A stretch of 5,199 nucleotides of DNA from DASQWP01 sp050697555 (GTDB lineage: Bacteria > Actinomycetota > Thermoleophilia > Gaiellales > Gaiellaceae): the NCBI GenBank assembly GCA_050697555.1, contig JBOHAD010000127.1, forward strand, positions 1-5,199. Reading direction: 5' to 3'. This document shows positions 4,943 to 5,199 of this stretch, piece by piece. The number at the start of each line of letters is the position of its first letter. The stretch's first letter is position 1. The position numbers were made by a program, and so were the translations under genes. Below the pieces are notes generated by a model, which saw only the letters and a list, made by a program, of their open reading frames with translations, had not been told where the DNA came from and searched no databases.

Positions 4943-5026
4943 GATGAGGCGCGTCCGTTCTGGCCCCCGCCCAGCGCCGGGACGTTCGCACGCGCCCTCC
5001 CGCTGCGGGCCCGGCGGCGGGGCAAC

Positions 5027-5067
5027 GTCCGTCAAGGACACGACGGGGCCTGACCCCGGCATGGCCG
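5027..5067 (+). repeat. Structured repeat, copy B
   Basis: This copy has the same layout as copy A: GTCC-N5-GGAC with different loop bases (GTCAA), ACGA, CGGGGCCTGACCCCG (5044-5058) and GGC-ATGGCCG. It differs from A by one T-to-C change in the palindrome core and a small change near the end. Stem bases are kept while loop bases vary, which favours selection for structure. Confidence 0.7.
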
Positions 5068-5099
5068 CTTGCGCCGGGGCGATGCGGTAGAAACGCTCC

Positions 5100-5199
5100 G
5101 TGGACCAGACGGAGACGCCGCTCGCCGACGCCGCGGCCGCCTTCCTCGCGGACGAGCGGATCACGCCCTTCACGACGCCGGGCCACAAGCGTGCCCCGC
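5100..5199 (+). CDS. Start of an Orn/Lys/Arg-decarboxylase-family PLP enzyme, cut by window edge
   Basis: Only 33 codons are visible from the GTG at 5100. The translation begins (M)DQTETPLADAAAAFL and contains ITPFTTPGHKRAP (21-33). The PF-x-TPGHK motif close to the N-terminus is the hallmark of the Orn/Lys/Arg decarboxylase major domain, a fold-type-I PLP enzyme group that makes cadaverine, putrescine or agmatine. The short N-terminus suggests the compact form that lacks the response-regulator-like wing domain. The substrate cannot be told from this fragment. No Shine-Dalgarno site precedes the GTG; TAGAAA lies six bases upstream. The frame is open to the window end. The function rests on one motif, so confidence is moderate. 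Confidence 0.72.
   Translation, partial: MDQTETPLADAAAAFLADERITPFTTPGHKRAP

Larger units (their letters stand above)
4892..5099. other. Intergenic region with repeat pair, no gene seen
   Basis: This 208-base stretch lies between two plus-strand genes. I found no convincing coding frame or RNA gene in it. It holds two copies of a structured repeat (4901-4942 and 5027-5067). GC-rich stems at 4918-4932 and 4930-4943 could end transporter transcription, though without a T tract. TAGAAA (5088-5093) lies six bases before the downstream GTG and is a weak -10 candidate. Confidence 0.55.

Noticed and set aside
4901..5067. CRISPR array
   Set aside because: There are only two copies, about 126 bp apart, with stem-loop structure and no regular spacers.
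3854..5188. 444-codon minus-strand open frame
   Set aside because: It is antisense to the transporter and runs through the repeat region; its Arg/Glu/Asp/Ala-rich composition has no recognisable fold.

Overview
This is a GC-rich window (about 70% by eye) from a bacterium that is probably a deep-branching actinomycetote, such as Thermoleophilia or a relative. That placement is an inference. It rests on an actinobacterial-type inositol-3-phosphate synthase, inositol-phospholipid genes beside it, GTG starts, and start codons that lack Shine-Dalgarno sites but have a -10-like hexamer just upstream.

The left three quarters hold a tightly packed minus-strand cluster, read from about 3756 down past position 1: moaA (molybdenum cofactor synthesis), a PAP2/AUR1-like membrane phosphatase or transferase, a CDP-alcohol phosphatidyltransferase, and one long open frame. 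That frame encodes two ribbon-helix-helix DNA-binding modules followed, without a stop codon, by inositol-3-phosphate synthase (Ino1), which runs off the left edge. The gaps are 30, 13 and 21 bases. The last three genes fit one pathway. Ino1 makes inositol phosphate from glucose-6-phosphate, the CDP-alcohol enzyme probably joins it to CDP-diacylglycerol to give phosphatidylinositol phosphate, and the PAP2 protein is a candidate to remove the phosphate or to use the product. moaA has no obvious link to this pathway.

The right part reads on the plus strand: a YedA-like EamA transporter divergent from moaA, a 208-base intergenic stretch with two copies of a structured repeat, and the first 33 codons of a probable Orn/Lys/Arg-decarboxylase-family PLP enzyme cut by the right edge. 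The 178-base divergent region contains a long hairpin and two smaller inverted repeats.

The most unusual part is the ribbon-helix-helix/Ino1 junction (about 975-1350). The DNA-binding modules are in frame with a metabolic enzyme, recalling the self-regulating enzyme PutA. The same 360 bases hold five GCTAGC cores, two exact CTGCTAGCAG palindromes at the gene's own start, and a perfect 26-bp palindrome just upstream of the internal ino1 start. Together these suggest an autoregulated inositol-synthesis gene.
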